Shown: positions 1-6,757 of the stretch, piece after piece
How the letters are laid out: every line of letters begins with the position of its first letter
Position numbering within the stretch: position 1 is the first letter of the stretch
From: a virus
IMG/VR virus record: IMGVR_UViG_3300042978_000005
Span: 1 to 22,468 of that record
Reading direction: 5' to 3' (one strand)
Length of the DNA stretch: 22,468 nt
The notes under the pieces: generated by a model
What the model was told of the DNA's origin: nothing
What the model saw: the letters and a program-made list of their open reading frames with translations, nothing else
The model's database searches: none
Translations under genes and position numbers: made by a program

Positions 1-2
1 TG

Positions 3-1106
3 TTCGACGCCGTCCCCCTCGGCGAGCCTCGGCTCACGCGGGATGGATACCCCGTGGCCGATGCCAAGATCGCCCGTACCGGCATCCAGCTGTACGCGGG
101 CAAAGAGGTCGACCCCGAGAACAAGAATGGCCGGCGCGACCAGCCCCAGGCCCGCGTCTACCGGCCCCCGCCCCACGCCGTCCCCGCCGCCCCCAGGCCG
201 CGCGTCGCACACCGGCCGGTCACCAATGACCACCCAGCAGCGGCCGTCTCAGCCGCCAACTGGAAGTCGCACAGCGTCGGGATGACCGGCAACGAGATCG
301 CCCGCGACGGCGCCTTTATCCGCGTCCCCATGGTCGTCATGGACCAAGCCGCCATCCAAGACTGGAAGGACGGCAAGCGCGAGCTGTCCTGCGGCTACGA
401 AAGCCAGATCGTCTTCGACGCCGGCACCACGCCCGAGGGCGAGGCCTACGACGCCATCCAGACCAACATCCGAGGCAACCACCTGGCCATCGTGGGCCGG
501 GGTCGAGCCGGATCAGCATGCCGCATCGGGGACCAGGGCGCCTCCGAGACCGGTCAATCCAAAGCGCCCGTCCACCAAGGAGATCGTCTGATGACGCTCA
601 AGACCATCACCGTGGACGGCCTGCCGGTCGAAACCACGGATGCGGGCATCGCCGCCATCGAGAAGCTGCGCGGCCTGCTCACGGTCTCGGATGCCGCCCT
701 GGCTTCCGAGAAGGTTGCCCACGAGAAGACCAAGGCCGAGAAGGACGCCGAGGCCGCCAAGAAGGACGTCGAGATCGAGGACCTGAAGAAGAAGGTCGTC
801 GACGGCGCCGCTCTGGATGCCCTGGTCGCCGACCGCGCCGCTGTTGTCACCAAGGCCAAGGCCCTCAACCCAAACGTCGTCACCGATGGCAAGTCGAACG
901 CCGAGATCAAGCGCGCCGTCCTCGGCGACAGCGTCAAGGACAAGTCCGAAGCCTACGTCGATGCCGCCTGGGACATGAAGGCCACCGACACGGCCAACGA
1001 CGATGTGCGCGCCGCCATCCGCTCGCAGGACCACTCGATCACCTCCGACGCCTGGAACGACGGCATCTTCACCGCCGCCGGCGTCAATCAGAAGAAGGCT
1101 GCCTGA
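3..1106 (+). CDS. DUF2213 head protein, likely maturation protease-scaffold fusion (5' end outside window)
   Basis: The reading frame is already open at base 3, and the residues before the first GTG (54) fit the family, so the true start lies left of the window. The N-terminal part carries the DUF2213 pattern: GYPVADAKIARTGIQLYAG, then HRPVTNDHP, then RELSCGY, then NHLAIVGRGRAG. The C-terminal part (from about base 591) is a lysine/glutamate/alanine-rich helical region typical of scaffolds. DUF2213 genes usually sit just upstream of decoration and capsid genes, as here. Inference: the order His (HRPVT), Ser (ELSCGY), His (NHLAI) resembles assemblin-type prohead proteases, so this may be a lambda C/Nu3-like protease-scaffold. 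The segment between VYRP and HRPVT is an unusual proline-rich run. Family call is confident; protease activity is not shown. Confidence 0.85.
   Translation, partial: FDAVPLGEPRLTRDGYPVADAKIARTGIQLYAGKEVDPENKNGRRDQPQARVYRPPPHAVPAAPRPRVAHRPVTNDHPAAAVSAANWKSHSVGMTGNEIARDGAFIRVPMVVMDQAAIQDWKDGKRELSCGYESQIVFDAGTTPEGEAYDAIQTNIRGNHLAIVGRGRAGSACRIGDQGASETGQSKAPVHQGDRLMTLKTITVDGLPVETTDAGIAAIEKLRGLLTVSDAALASEKVAHEKTKAEKDAEAAKKDVEIEDLKKKVVDGAALDALVADRAAVVTKAKALNPNVVTDGKSNAEIKRAVLGDSVKDKSEAYVDAAWDMKATDTANDDVRAAIRSQDHSITSDAWNDGIFTAAGVNQKKAA
577..582 (+). promoter_or_regulatory. Strong internal Shine-Dalgarno AAGGAG
   Basis: The AAGGAG lies inside the coding frame of the DUF2213 gene, 8 bases before the in-frame ATG at 591. 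It is the basis for proposing a second translation product. Confidence 0.6.
591..1106 (+). CDS. Internal in-frame start: predicted separate scaffold protein (171 aa)
   Basis: An ATG at 591 is in frame with the DUF2213 gene and is preceded by a perfect AAGGAG (577-582) with 8-base spacing, one of the strongest ribosome-binding sites in the window. The product begins MTLKTITVDGLPVETTDAG and contains a charged coiled-coil-like stretch (about residues 40-65), then a compact C-terminal domain. The linker just before it (GASETGQSKAPVHQGDRL) is where the DUF2213 core ends. In lambda the scaffold Nu3 is made from an internal in-frame start in the protease gene C. The same layout is inferred here: a full-length protease-scaffold plus a free scaffold that guides capsid assembly and is then removed. 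Confidence 0.6.
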   Translation: MTLKTITVDGLPVETTDAGIAAIEKLRGLLTVSDAALASEKVAHEKTKAEKDAEAAKKDVEIEDLKKKVVDGAALDALVADRAAVVTKAKALNPNVVTDGKSNAEIKRAVLGDSVKDKSEAYVDAAWDMKATDTANDDVRAAIRSQDHSITSDAWNDGIFTAAGVNQKKAA

Positions 1107-1109
1107 CCC

Positions 1110-1475
1110 ATGGCCCAACTGAACTCGACTCGCGGCTCGGCCGGTTTCCTCGTCTCTGAAGCCAACGGCATGTACCGCTCGCGTGATGTCGGCACAGTCG
1201 CCGCCGGCGCTGCTCCGGGCCTGGCTGTCGGCACGATCCTAGGCAGGCTGACGGCGGGCGGCAACTTCGTCGCCTATGCCCCCGGCGGCTCCGATGGCTC
1301 TCAGACCGTTGCCGGCATCCTGTGGGAAGCCGCCATCGGCACGGTCAAGAAAACCATCGTCACCCGCGACGCCGAAGTGAACGGCGCGCACCTCGTCTAT
1401 CAAGCCGGCGCCAACGACGCCGCGAAGGCTACGGCCAACGCGGCGCTGAAGGCCCTCGGCATCATCGTCCGCTAA
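1110..1475 (+). CDS. Head decoration protein, lambda gpD-like
   Basis: A 121-residue protein. It shows the gpD-type pattern: an N-terminal segment ending in YRSRDVGTVAAG, a GTILGRLTAGGNFVAY strand pair, a DGSQTVAGILWEA motif near the middle, VTRDAEVNGAHLVY, and a C-terminal ALKALGIIVR. Decoration proteins of this family bind as trimers at three-fold positions of the expanded capsid and stabilise it against DNA pressure. The start lies four bases after the stop of the scaffold gene. The next gene encodes the matching major capsid protein, exactly as in lambda (D then E). Confidence 0.9.
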   Translation: MAQLNSTRGSAGFLVSEANGMYRSRDVGTVAAGAAPGLAVGTILGRLTAGGNFVAYAPGGSDGSQTVAGILWEAAIGTVKKTIVTRDAEVNGAHLVYQAGANDAAKATANAALKALGIIVR

Positions 1476-1480
1476 GGAGG
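1473..1480 (+). promoter_or_regulatory. Very strong Shine-Dalgarno (TAAGGAGG) for the capsid gene
   Basis: The sequence includes the stop codon of the decoration gene and is almost fully complementary to the 16S rRNA tail. It decides the capsid start at 1490 and fits the high expression a capsid protein needs. Confidence 0.75.
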
Positions 1481-1489
1481 GCTGACACC

Positions 1490-2515
1490 ATGGCATCCAT
1501 GGATATCTTCAACTCGTCGGCCTTCTCGATGACCTCGCTCACCGGCGCGGTTACCAAGGTCGGCTATAAGCCGCAGCTCCTGGGCTCGCTCAACCTGTTC
1601 GAGCCGATGCCGGTGCGCACCCGCACCGTCTTCGTCGATCGCCAGAACCAGCGCCTGACGCTGATCCCGTCTAGCCCGGTCGGCGCCCCGCCGAAGGAGT
1701 TGGTGGTTGATCCGCGCAACGCCGTGCCGCTGAAGACCACTCGCCTGGCAGAGGGCTTCACGCTCTATGCCGAAGAGATCCAAGGCATCCGCGCCTTCGG
1801 GTCGGAGAGCGAGACGCAGCAGGTGCAGACCGAATATCTGCGCCGCATGGCGTCCGTTCGGGACGACATGGAGCTCACTCACGAGTTCCACCGCCTCGGC
1901 GCCCTGCAAGGCCTGCTGCTGGACGCGGACGGCACCACTGTCATCTACGACTACTTCTCCGAGTTCGGCATCTCGCAGCCGGCGGTCATCGACTTCGATT
2001 TGGACAACGCCAGCCCGGCCCAGGGCGCAATCCGCCTGAAGTCGGCGGCGCTGATCCGCTCGATGGCACGCTCGGCCGGCGGCGCGTTCACGCCGGGCAC
2101 CACGGTCCACGCCTTGGCTGGCGATGCGTTCTTCGACGCTCTTGTCACCAGCGCCGAGGTCGAGAAGTCGTATCTGAACTGGGCGGCTGCGGCCGATCTG
2201 CGTCAGGACCGCTCGTTCCAGGCCTTCACCTACGCCGGGATCACCTATCACAACTACCAAGGCACGGACGACAACTCGACGGTGGCGATTGCTCCCGACG
2301 AGGCGAAGTTCTTCCCGGTGGGTGCGAAGGACATCTTCAAGAAGGCGATGGCGCCGGCCGAGTTCGGCCCGTACGTCAACACGCTGGGCCAGGACACCTA
2401 CGCGATGAACATCGTGGACCGTGACCGCCAAGCGTGGACCCGTGGCGAACTCTACAGCTACCCGCTGTATCTCTGCCAGCGCCCCGACGTCCTGCGCACC
2501 GGCAAGAGGACCTGA
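1490..2515 (+). CDS. Major capsid protein, lambda gpE-like
   Basis: The 341-residue length equals that of lambda gpE. The start ATG at 1490 follows a very strong TAAGGAGG (1473-1480) with 9-base spacing; a frame extending upstream has no support. Features typical of the E family include the N-terminal MDIFNSSAFSMTSLT, an early basic segment RTVFVDRQNQRLTLIP, the long helix region around ESETQQVQTEYLRRM, the ELTHEFHRLGALQGLLLDADG segment, and a C-terminal part ending with GELYSYPLYLCQRPDVL. It forms the HK97-fold icosahedral shell. Its immediate neighbours are decoration and scaffold proteins, which confirms the role. Confidence 0.93.
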   Translation: MASMDIFNSSAFSMTSLTGAVTKVGYKPQLLGSLNLFEPMPVRTRTVFVDRQNQRLTLIPSSPVGAPPKELVVDPRNAVPLKTTRLAEGFTLYAEEIQGIRAFGSESETQQVQTEYLRRMASVRDDMELTHEFHRLGALQGLLLDADGTTVIYDYFSEFGISQPAVIDFDLDNASPAQGAIRLKSAALIRSMARSAGGAFTPGTTVHALAGDAFFDALVTSAEVEKSYLNWAAAADLRQDRSFQAFTYAGITYHNYQGTDDNSTVAIAPDEAKFFPVGAKDIFKKAMAPAEFGPYVNTLGQDTYAMNIVDRDRQAWTRGELYSYPLYLCQRPDVLRTGKRT

Positions 2516-2517
2516 TC

Positions 2518-2775
2518 ATGGCGACCTACAGCGTCAAGAACGGGTCATCGCTCGGCAAGGCCTTCAAGGTCGACGGCGGCCATCAGGTCGTCCCGGCCGG
2601 AGAGACTGCCGAGGTCACCACGACCGAAGCTCTGACCGAAGAGCAGATCGACGCCTATGCAGTTGATGGCGTGAAGGTCACGGCGAAGAAGGCCAAGGAT
2701 CCGCTGGACCACGACGACGACGGCAAGAAGGGCGGCTCCGCTGCCCCGAAAGCTGACGACAAGAAGGACGCCTGA
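2518..2775 (+). CDS. Small hypothetical head-region protein with charged tail (85 aa)
   Basis: Not recognised with confidence. The start ATG at 2518 overlaps nothing but follows the capsid stop by two bases and has AAGAGGA (2504-2510) upstream. The N-terminal 60 residues look like a small beta-rich domain (MATYSVKNGSSLGKAFKVDG, then VVPAGETAEV and ALTEEQIDAY). The last 25 residues are almost all Lys, Asp, Gly and Ala and are probably disordered. Position directly after the capsid gene matches where lambda keeps FI and where many siphophages keep a small capsid accessory protein. A role in head maturation or DNA packaging is inference from position only. Confidence 0.7.
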   Translation: MATYSVKNGSSLGKAFKVDGGHQVVPAGETAEVTTTEALTEEQIDAYAVDGVKVTAKKAKDPLDHDDDGKKGGSAAPKADDKKDA

Positions 2776-2777
2776 TC

Positions 2778-3257
2778 GTGGCGGGCTACGGTTCTGATGA
2801 CCGCATCGAGGCATGGGCTGCCGACAACGGCTATGCCCTGCCCGCCGGCGGTCCTCTGACCGTAGCCCAGCTGCGCCAACGTGGGTCCGCCTATATCGAC
2901 GCCCTCTATGAGCCGAAGTTCCCCGGTCAGCGCACCGGCGGCCTGGAGCAAGAGCGCGCTTTCCCTCGCACCGGTGCGTCTGCCTATGGCCAGGCCATTG
3001 GGGCAGACGTCATTCCTCTTGCTGTCGAGCACGCCAGTTATCACGCGGCGCTCCAAGAAGCGGCGAAACCCGGCTCGCTGTCGATCTCGGCCGTCAACTC
3101 AGGCGCCCTGAAGCGCAAGAAGGTGGACGTGATCGAGAAGGAATATTTCGAAGGCTCTGGCGATGCAGTCGCCGACAACACCCTGCGGCTTAGCGCCGTC
3201 GAAGGCCTGCTCGCCCCGTTTTTCCGCGTCCCCGAAGTCGCTGTGTTTGTCGTCTGA
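2778..3257 (+). CDS. DnaT-like domain protein, putative head-tail connector (159 aa)
   Basis: GTG start two bases after the previous stop, with AGAAGGA upstream. The opening pattern (MAGYGSDDRIEAWAADNGY, then LTVAQLRQRGSAYIDALYE, then FPRTGAS) matches phage proteins commonly labelled DnaT-like ssDNA-binding. These genes sit right after the capsid gene in many alpha- and gammaproteobacterial siphophages. In that setting they are more plausibly head-completion connectors of the gp6 type than replication proteins. The C-terminus has a KKVDVIEKEYFEG segment and ends hydrophobic (VPEVAVFVV). Family call fairly confident; the connector role is inferred from gene order. Confidence 0.7.
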   Translation: MAGYGSDDRIEAWAADNGYALPAGGPLTVAQLRQRGSAYIDALYEPKFPGQRTGGLEQERAFPRTGASAYGQAIGADVIPLAVEHASYHAALQEAAKPGSLSISAVNSGALKRKKVDVIEKEYFEGSGDAVADNTLRLSAVEGLLAPFFRVPEVAVFVV

Positions 3258-3258
3258 C

Positions 3259-3516
3259 ATGACCTGTGCGACTGTCCCGGCTGTGGCGAACGATCCCGAA
3301 AATCAGCGCGAAACCGCGCATCGGATGCCGTCAAAGATGTCGACGGAGATCATCCTCGACGTCGTGACGACGGCCGACCTGATGCAGCAGGCCATCTACA
3401 AAGATCAGCCCCAGGCAGAGATCGAGCGCCTTCGTGAGGTCGCTCGGGCTCAGTTCGAAGCGTATCTCGACGCCATGGCCGAAGCCGCCACCCACGTCAG
3501 AGCGCTTCGGCCCTAA
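3259..3516 (+). CDS. Small hypothetical protein (85 aa)
   Basis: Not recognised. The start ATG at 3259 lies one base after the stop of the preceding gene and probably depends on translational coupling, as no good ribosome-binding site is visible. In-frame ATGs at 3325 and 3337 are alternatives giving 63 or 59 residues. The C-terminal half is predicted helical (QAEIERLREVARAQFEAYLDAMAEAATHV). It sits between connector-type genes, so a neck or head-assembly role is possible but unsupported. Confidence 0.6.
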   Translation: MTCATVPAVANDPENQRETAHRMPSKMSTEIILDVVTTADLMQQAIYKDQPQAEIERLREVARAQFEAYLDAMAEAATHVRALRP

Positions 3517-3522
3517 CACCAC

Positions 3523-4548
3523 ATGGCACGGCGACCGTCTCAGAAACGGCTCTTCCGGGAGCTGGCGGCGAAGTATGGCCTGGAGGTCGCTGAGGCCTTC
3601 ATGGCGGCGGTCAAAGACCTGACGAAAGAGGTCGAGCTGCAGAAGCTGCTGCTGGCCTTGGAGCGCCGCGATCTCGACGCCGCCATGCAGGCCCTGCACA
3701 TCGACAGGGCCGCGTTCCAACCGCTGGAAGCCAAGCTGGTGGAAGCCTTCACCGCTGCGGGCCAAGGCGCTGTCGCATCTATGCCGGCCGCTGTGTCGAT
3801 CGGTTTCCGCTTCGATCCCGGCAACCAGCGCGCCGCCGCGATCATCAGGGAGATGGCCGGCTCGCTCATCACCCGCCTCACACAGGGCGAAATCGATCAG
3901 GCTCGCGCCTTCCTCGCCGACGGCATGGCGCGCGGCGCCGGTCCTCGGTCTGTGGCGCTGGATCTGGTCGGACGGATCAGCCGCGCCACCGGGAACCGCG
4001 AAGGCGGCCTGATCGGCCTGTCCGGCCCCTATCGTGACTACGTCGCCACCGCCCGCGCCGAGTTGGCGTCGACGGACCCCGCCCTGCTCCGCAACTACCT
4101 GACCCGCAACCAGCGGGACCGCCGCTATGACAGGGCCGTGGCCCGCGCCATTGAGACGGGCAAGCCAGTTACGCCGGAAACCGCCCGCACGGCCGTCACC
4201 CGCTATTCCGCTCGCCTGGTCCGCCTCCGTGGCGAGGTCATCGCCCGCACAGAAGGCCTGCCCGCCATCCGCGCCGCCAAGCATGAGGCGTTTCAGCAGC
4301 TCGTCGATGACGGCCGGGTCGAGGTCATGGACATCGTGCGCGGCTGGTCCACCACGGAAGATGGACGCCAACGCGACACCCACGACGCCATGAACGGGCA
4401 AGAGGTTCGCGGGCTCGACATGCCGTTCACCAGCCCGAGCGGCGCGCAGTTCCGCTGGCCTGGAGATACGTCGCTCGGAGCGCCGGCCGCCGAAGTGGTC
4501 GCGTGCCGCTGCGATGAATATCTGACAATCAGGAAGTGGCCCCTATGA
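3523..4548 (+). CDS. Minor head protein, Mu gpF / SPP1 gp7-like head morphogenesis family
   Basis: A 341-residue protein. The long helical N-terminal part is followed by the diagnostic C-terminal domain: VIARTEGLPAIRAAKHEAF, then a region with DGRQRDTHDAMNGQ (the conserved R..H pattern), PFTSPSG and FRWPGD, ending in ACRCDE with paired cysteines at residues 328 and 330. This domain belongs to the family of Mu gpF and SPP1 gp7, minor head proteins linked to the portal and to DNA ejection. Such genes usually lie between portal and scaffold; here the gene is downstream of the capsid gene, before the neck genes. It overlaps the next gene by four bases (ATGA). Confidence 0.85.
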   Translation: MARRPSQKRLFRELAAKYGLEVAEAFMAAVKDLTKEVELQKLLLALERRDLDAAMQALHIDRAAFQPLEAKLVEAFTAAGQGAVASMPAAVSIGFRFDPGNQRAAAIIREMAGSLITRLTQGEIDQARAFLADGMARGAGPRSVALDLVGRISRATGNREGGLIGLSGPYRDYVATARAELASTDPALLRNYLTRNQRDRRYDRAVARAIETGKPVTPETARTAVTRYSARLVRLRGEVIARTEGLPAIRAAKHEAFQQLVDDGRVEVMDIVRGWSTTEDGRQRDTHDAMNGQEVRGLDMPFTSPSGAQFRWPGDTSLGAPAAEVVACRCDEYLTIRKWPL

Positions 4549-4919
4549 GCATCATCACGGGTGTCGCCGAAGAGGCACTGGAAGACTTCGGCGAAGACTT
4601 CGAAGACGGGGCTCTGACTGTGCCAGGCTCGCGTACCCCAGATGGCCAGGGCGGCTTCACGACGGGCCTCGCAACCATCTACCCCTGCAAGGCCCTCGTC
4701 GGCAGCTACAAGGACACGCGCCGCGTCGCGCTGGGCATCCCTGCCAGCGATCGACGCGTCCTGGTCCTCGCTGCCAGCCTGCCGTCCGGCATCTATCCGG
4801 CGAAGGGCCACAAGATCGCAGCGCCTGACCCCGCCAAGGGCCTGCTGATGACCACATTCGAAGTCATCGAGCGGACGGGCGATCTGGCGGGCGCTCTTGC
4901 CGAGTTGCAGGCGCGCTAG
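4545..4919 (+). CDS. Putative head closure / head-tail joining protein (124 aa)
   Basis: The ATG at 4545 overlaps the stop of the minor head gene (ATGA) and has AGGAAG eight bases upstream; a GTG at 4536 is a weaker alternative. The protein has an acidic N-terminus (EEALEDFGEDFEDG), then a small beta-rich domain with PDGQGGFTTG, KALVGSYKDTRR, DRRVLVLAASLPSGIYPAKGHKI and FEVIERTGD. That pattern, and its place between the minor head protein and an HK97 gp10-like gene, fits a head-closure or stopper-type connector. The assignment rests mainly on gene order. Its stop shares CTAG with the stop of a gene on the opposite strand. Confidence 0.65.
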   Translation: MSIITGVAEEALEDFGEDFEDGALTVPGSRTPDGQGGFTTGLATIYPCKALVGSYKDTRRVALGIPASDRRVLVLAASLPSGIYPAKGHKIAAPDPAKGLLMTTFEVIERTGDLAGALAELQAR

Positions 4920-5101
4920 GCGTCCTTCGCCAGGACCGGGGCGGCCTGGACACCCTTCGGCAGCGACGCCCTCATCTCGGCAGCCTCGCGCCAATCCAGC
5001 TCGACGGCTTCGCCACGATCCGGTGACCATTCCTTGCCTGCGGTCAGATACTGGCGCGGCTCGGTGAGCGAGACGATGACGAGCTTCAGAGGTTCGGACA
5101 T
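4916..5101 (-). CDS. Reverse-strand 61-aa hypothetical protein inside the late operon (moron candidate)
   Basis: Not recognised. The region between the closure gene and the gp10-like gene has no forward gene. On the reverse strand it carries MSEPLKLVIVSLTEPRQY, then EAVELDWREAAEMRASLPKG, ending APVLAKDA, with amino-acid and codon choice like a real protein. The tag stop overlaps the tag stop of the forward gene in a shared CTAG. There is no Shine-Dalgarno before the ATG at 5101, but a promoter-like pair places the transcript start near the ATG, so translation may be leaderless. A gene opposing the late operon with its own signals fits a phage moron expressed during lysogeny. Function unknown. 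Confidence 0.6.
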   Translation of the reverse strand: MSEPLKLVIVSLTEPRQYLTAGKEWSPDRGEAVELDWREAAEMRASLPKGVQAAPVLAKDA

Positions 5102-5107
5102 CCGGTC

Positions 5108-5137
5108 GTCATAGGAGACCCCGATGGCGAAAGTCAC
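5108..5137 (-). promoter_or_regulatory. Candidate reverse promoter GTGACT-18-TATGAC for the 61-aa gene
   Basis: On the reverse strand GTGACT (5137-5132) and TATGAC (5113-5108) are separated by 18 bases, each matching four of six consensus positions. The -10 element ends six bases before the ATG, so transcription would begin at or next to the start codon. This would explain the missing ribosome-binding site. Weak matches; it also overlaps the start of the forward gp10-like gene. Confidence 0.3.
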
Positions 5138-5522
5138 GCTCGACCTTGGCGCCATCGATGCGGTTTCGGATCGAGCGGCTGAGGCCGGCCTTCGACAGGC
5201 CCTTGGCGAGTACGAGCGGATCCTCAAGACCGATGTCCTGAACCGGGCCGGGTCGGGGAAGCAATACGGCAAGCACCAGGCCTCAGCCCCAGGCGAGCCC
5301 CCTGCCCGCGACCTGGGCAACCTCGTCGCCAACACGAACGCCGATCCGACCATCCGCGACGACGGGGACGCCAAGGTCGGCACGGTAACCGCCAACGCCG
5401 CCTATGCCCTGCCCCTGCACAACGGCACCGAGCGCATCGCGGCGCGCCCCTTCATGGATGTGCCGGCGAAAGAGAACCAGCGCGAGCTAACCGAGGCGTT
5501 CGTCAGAGGTGCGAGAGAATGA
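5124..5522 (+). CDS. HK97 gp10-like tail/neck protein (132 aa)
   Basis: The ATG at 5124 is preceded by AGGAGA (5114-5119). The N-terminal half is helical (AIDAVSDRAAEAGLRQALGEYERIL). A segment SAPGEPPARDLGNLVAN is followed by the family signature AAYALPLHNGTERIAARPFMDVP: an aromatic-Ala strand, a conserved Gly-Thr, then ARPFM. HK97 gp10-family proteins join the neck to the tail and are needed for tail completion. The gene overlaps the next one by four bases (ATGA), as expected for a tightly coupled neck pair. Confidence 0.85.
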   Translation: MAKVTLDLGAIDAVSDRAAEAGLRQALGEYERILKTDVLNRAGSGKQYGKHQASAPGEPPARDLGNLVANTNADPTIRDDGDAKVGTVTANAAYALPLHNGTERIAARPFMDVPAKENQRELTEAFVRGARE

Positions 5523-5950
5523 ACAGCACCGCCGCCATCTTCGCCCGCCTGAACGGCTCGCTGTCGATCATCGACCGTCTCGACGTATTCGAAGACCGCG
5601 CCGCCATCTTCAACGACCGTGCCCCCGACGACTTCCAGTTCACGGGTAAGGCCGCCTTGGTGATCGCCGCGCCGTCGGGCGACATCGACGCCAGCACCTT
5701 CTCCGAGACCATCCGCGACATCACCCAGGACGTCCGCCTCTACGCCCGCGACACCGGCTCGACAGCCGGCATCGACGCGCTGGGCCGCGACATCCGCGAC
5801 CTCTTCCACCTCCAGGCCTCACAGATCGAGATCGAGGACGGAACCTGCTCTCTCGCGACCGCTACCGGGCCGGTTGCAGCGCCGACCACTGACCCCTCGC
5901 TGGTCGGTCGGCGGGTTCAGCTCCGGATCCAACTGAAAAAGGACCTCTGA
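5519..5950 (+). CDS. Tail terminator / tail completion protein, DUF3168-like (143 aa)
   Basis: The ATG at 5519 overlaps the stop of the gp10-like gene. The pattern fits the tail terminator family, which includes lambda gpU: an N-terminal helix AAIFARLNGSL, a strand with IFNDRAPDDFQF and ALVIAAPSGDIDAST, a conserved RDITQDVRLYAR strand, the helix DALGRDIRDLF and a C-terminal strand VQLRIQLKKDL. Such proteins cap the tail tube and form the surface that meets the head. Position between the gp10-like gene and the tube gene is standard. Family assignment is by pattern and order. Confidence 0.75.
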   Translation: MNSTAAIFARLNGSLSIIDRLDVFEDRAAIFNDRAPDDFQFTGKAALVIAAPSGDIDASTFSETIRDITQDVRLYARDTGSTAGIDALGRDIRDLFHLQASQIEIEDGTCSLATATGPVAAPTTDPSLVGRRVQLRIQLKKDL

Positions 5951-5952
5951 CC

Positions 5953-6375
5953 ATGCCCACCTTGGCGCAAGGCTATATGAAGCTGCAGGTGGACCTGTCA
6001 GCCACCGGCACCCCCGACTGGACCAACATTCCCGGCGTCACCGTCGCCAACGGTCTCGGCTTCTCCGAGAACCGCATCGACACGACCGACTTCGATACCG
6101 CGCCTGGCTCGACCGAGAGCATCAGCGGCCCGCGTGCGAACACGCCCCTGACCTTCACGATGCACGACGAGGCAGCCGACGAAGCTCAGATCGCGCTACA
6201 CGACGCTTCAGACGCCAACGAGGCCCTGCAGTTCCGCCTGATCCGCGGCACGAAGGCTCAGGTCTTCACCGGCGTGCCCGTCCTGAACTTGGCGGCGCCG
6301 GTCAACGGCGTGGTCACTTACTCGGGCTCGATCACCCCCGACGCCAAGCCTACTCGCGGCAACGTGACCCCGTAA
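5953..6375 (+). CDS. Major tail tube protein (140 aa)
   Basis: The ATG at 5953 is preceded by AAAAAGGA (5936-5943). The product has the tube-protein layout: an opening strand YMKLQVDL, PDWTNIPGVTVANGLGFSENRIDTTD (the conserved helix/strand leading to a Thr-Thr-Asp), SGPRANTPLTFTMHD, then EALQFRLIRGTKAQVF and a closing GVVTYSGSITP. These proteins stack as hexamers to form the non-contractile tail tube. It lies directly before the tail-assembly chaperones and tape measure, as in lambda (V, G, GT, H). Confidence 0.88.
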   Translation: MPTLAQGYMKLQVDLSATGTPDWTNIPGVTVANGLGFSENRIDTTDFDTAPGSTESISGPRANTPLTFTMHDEAADEAQIALHDASDANEALQFRLIRGTKAQVFTGVPVLNLAAPVNGVVTYSGSITPDAKPTRGNVTP

Positions 6376-6376
6376 A

Positions 6377-6757
6377 ATGAACGACGCCCGCCTCGGCATT
6401 GTGCGCCTGTCGCTCCCAGACGAGCGGCAGGTCGCCCTGCAACTGACCTTCGCTGCCTTAGACGCCAAAGGCCATGACTGGCTGCTGGACCGCTTCAAGG
6501 TGCTACAGAAGGGCCGTGCCGGGGCGTCGTCTGCTCTCGGTGACCTGCTGGAGGTGCTGACCGCAGGCGCCATCACCAAGGCAGATGTGATCGGTGCCCC
6601 TGTTGCCGCTTTTCCCCTGTCGCCCTGCATGAAAGCCTGCTGGGATGCGTGGGAGCTTGCCCAATACGGCCCGGCCGGGAGGTCCGCCGAAGCTGGCCCC
6701 GCAAACCCTCCGACGCGCCGGCCGACGCTGTGGAGGCGGCTCTTCGGGCGGCGCTGA
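6377..6757 (+). CDS. Tail assembly chaperone, first frame (gpG-like, 126 aa)
   Basis: The start is one base after the tube stop (TAAAATG), so coupling is likely. The protein opens with a small strand-rich segment (LGIVRLSLPDERQVALQLTFAAL), then helices around LLDRFKVLQKGRAG and LGDLLEVLTAGAI, and a C-terminal CMKACWDAWELAQYGPAGR followed by a basic LWRRLFGRR. This is the pattern of the first tail-assembly chaperone in GTA-like and siphophage tails. These proteins bind the tape measure during tail assembly and are absent from the virion. A second chaperone frame overlaps its 3' end in the -1 frame, as in lambda G/GT. Confidence 0.8.
   Translation: MNDARLGIVRLSLPDERQVALQLTFAALDAKGHDWLLDRFKVLQKGRAGASSALGDLLEVLTAGAITKADVIGAPVAAFPLSPCMKACWDAWELAQYGPAGRSAEAGPANPPTRRPTLWRRLFGRR

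Noticed and set aside
513-1118. Long reverse-strand open frame opposite the DUF2213 gene
   Set aside because: A Gly/Val/Leu/Asp-rich shadow produced by high GC third positions of the forward gene; no ribosome-binding site or family pattern.
1472-2431. 319-residue reverse frame opposite the capsid gene
   Set aside because: Shadow frame; the forward frame encodes a clear capsid protein.
3331-4401. 356-residue reverse frame opposite the minor head gene
   Set aside because: Composition-driven shadow; the forward frame has a recognised domain and a tight operon fit.
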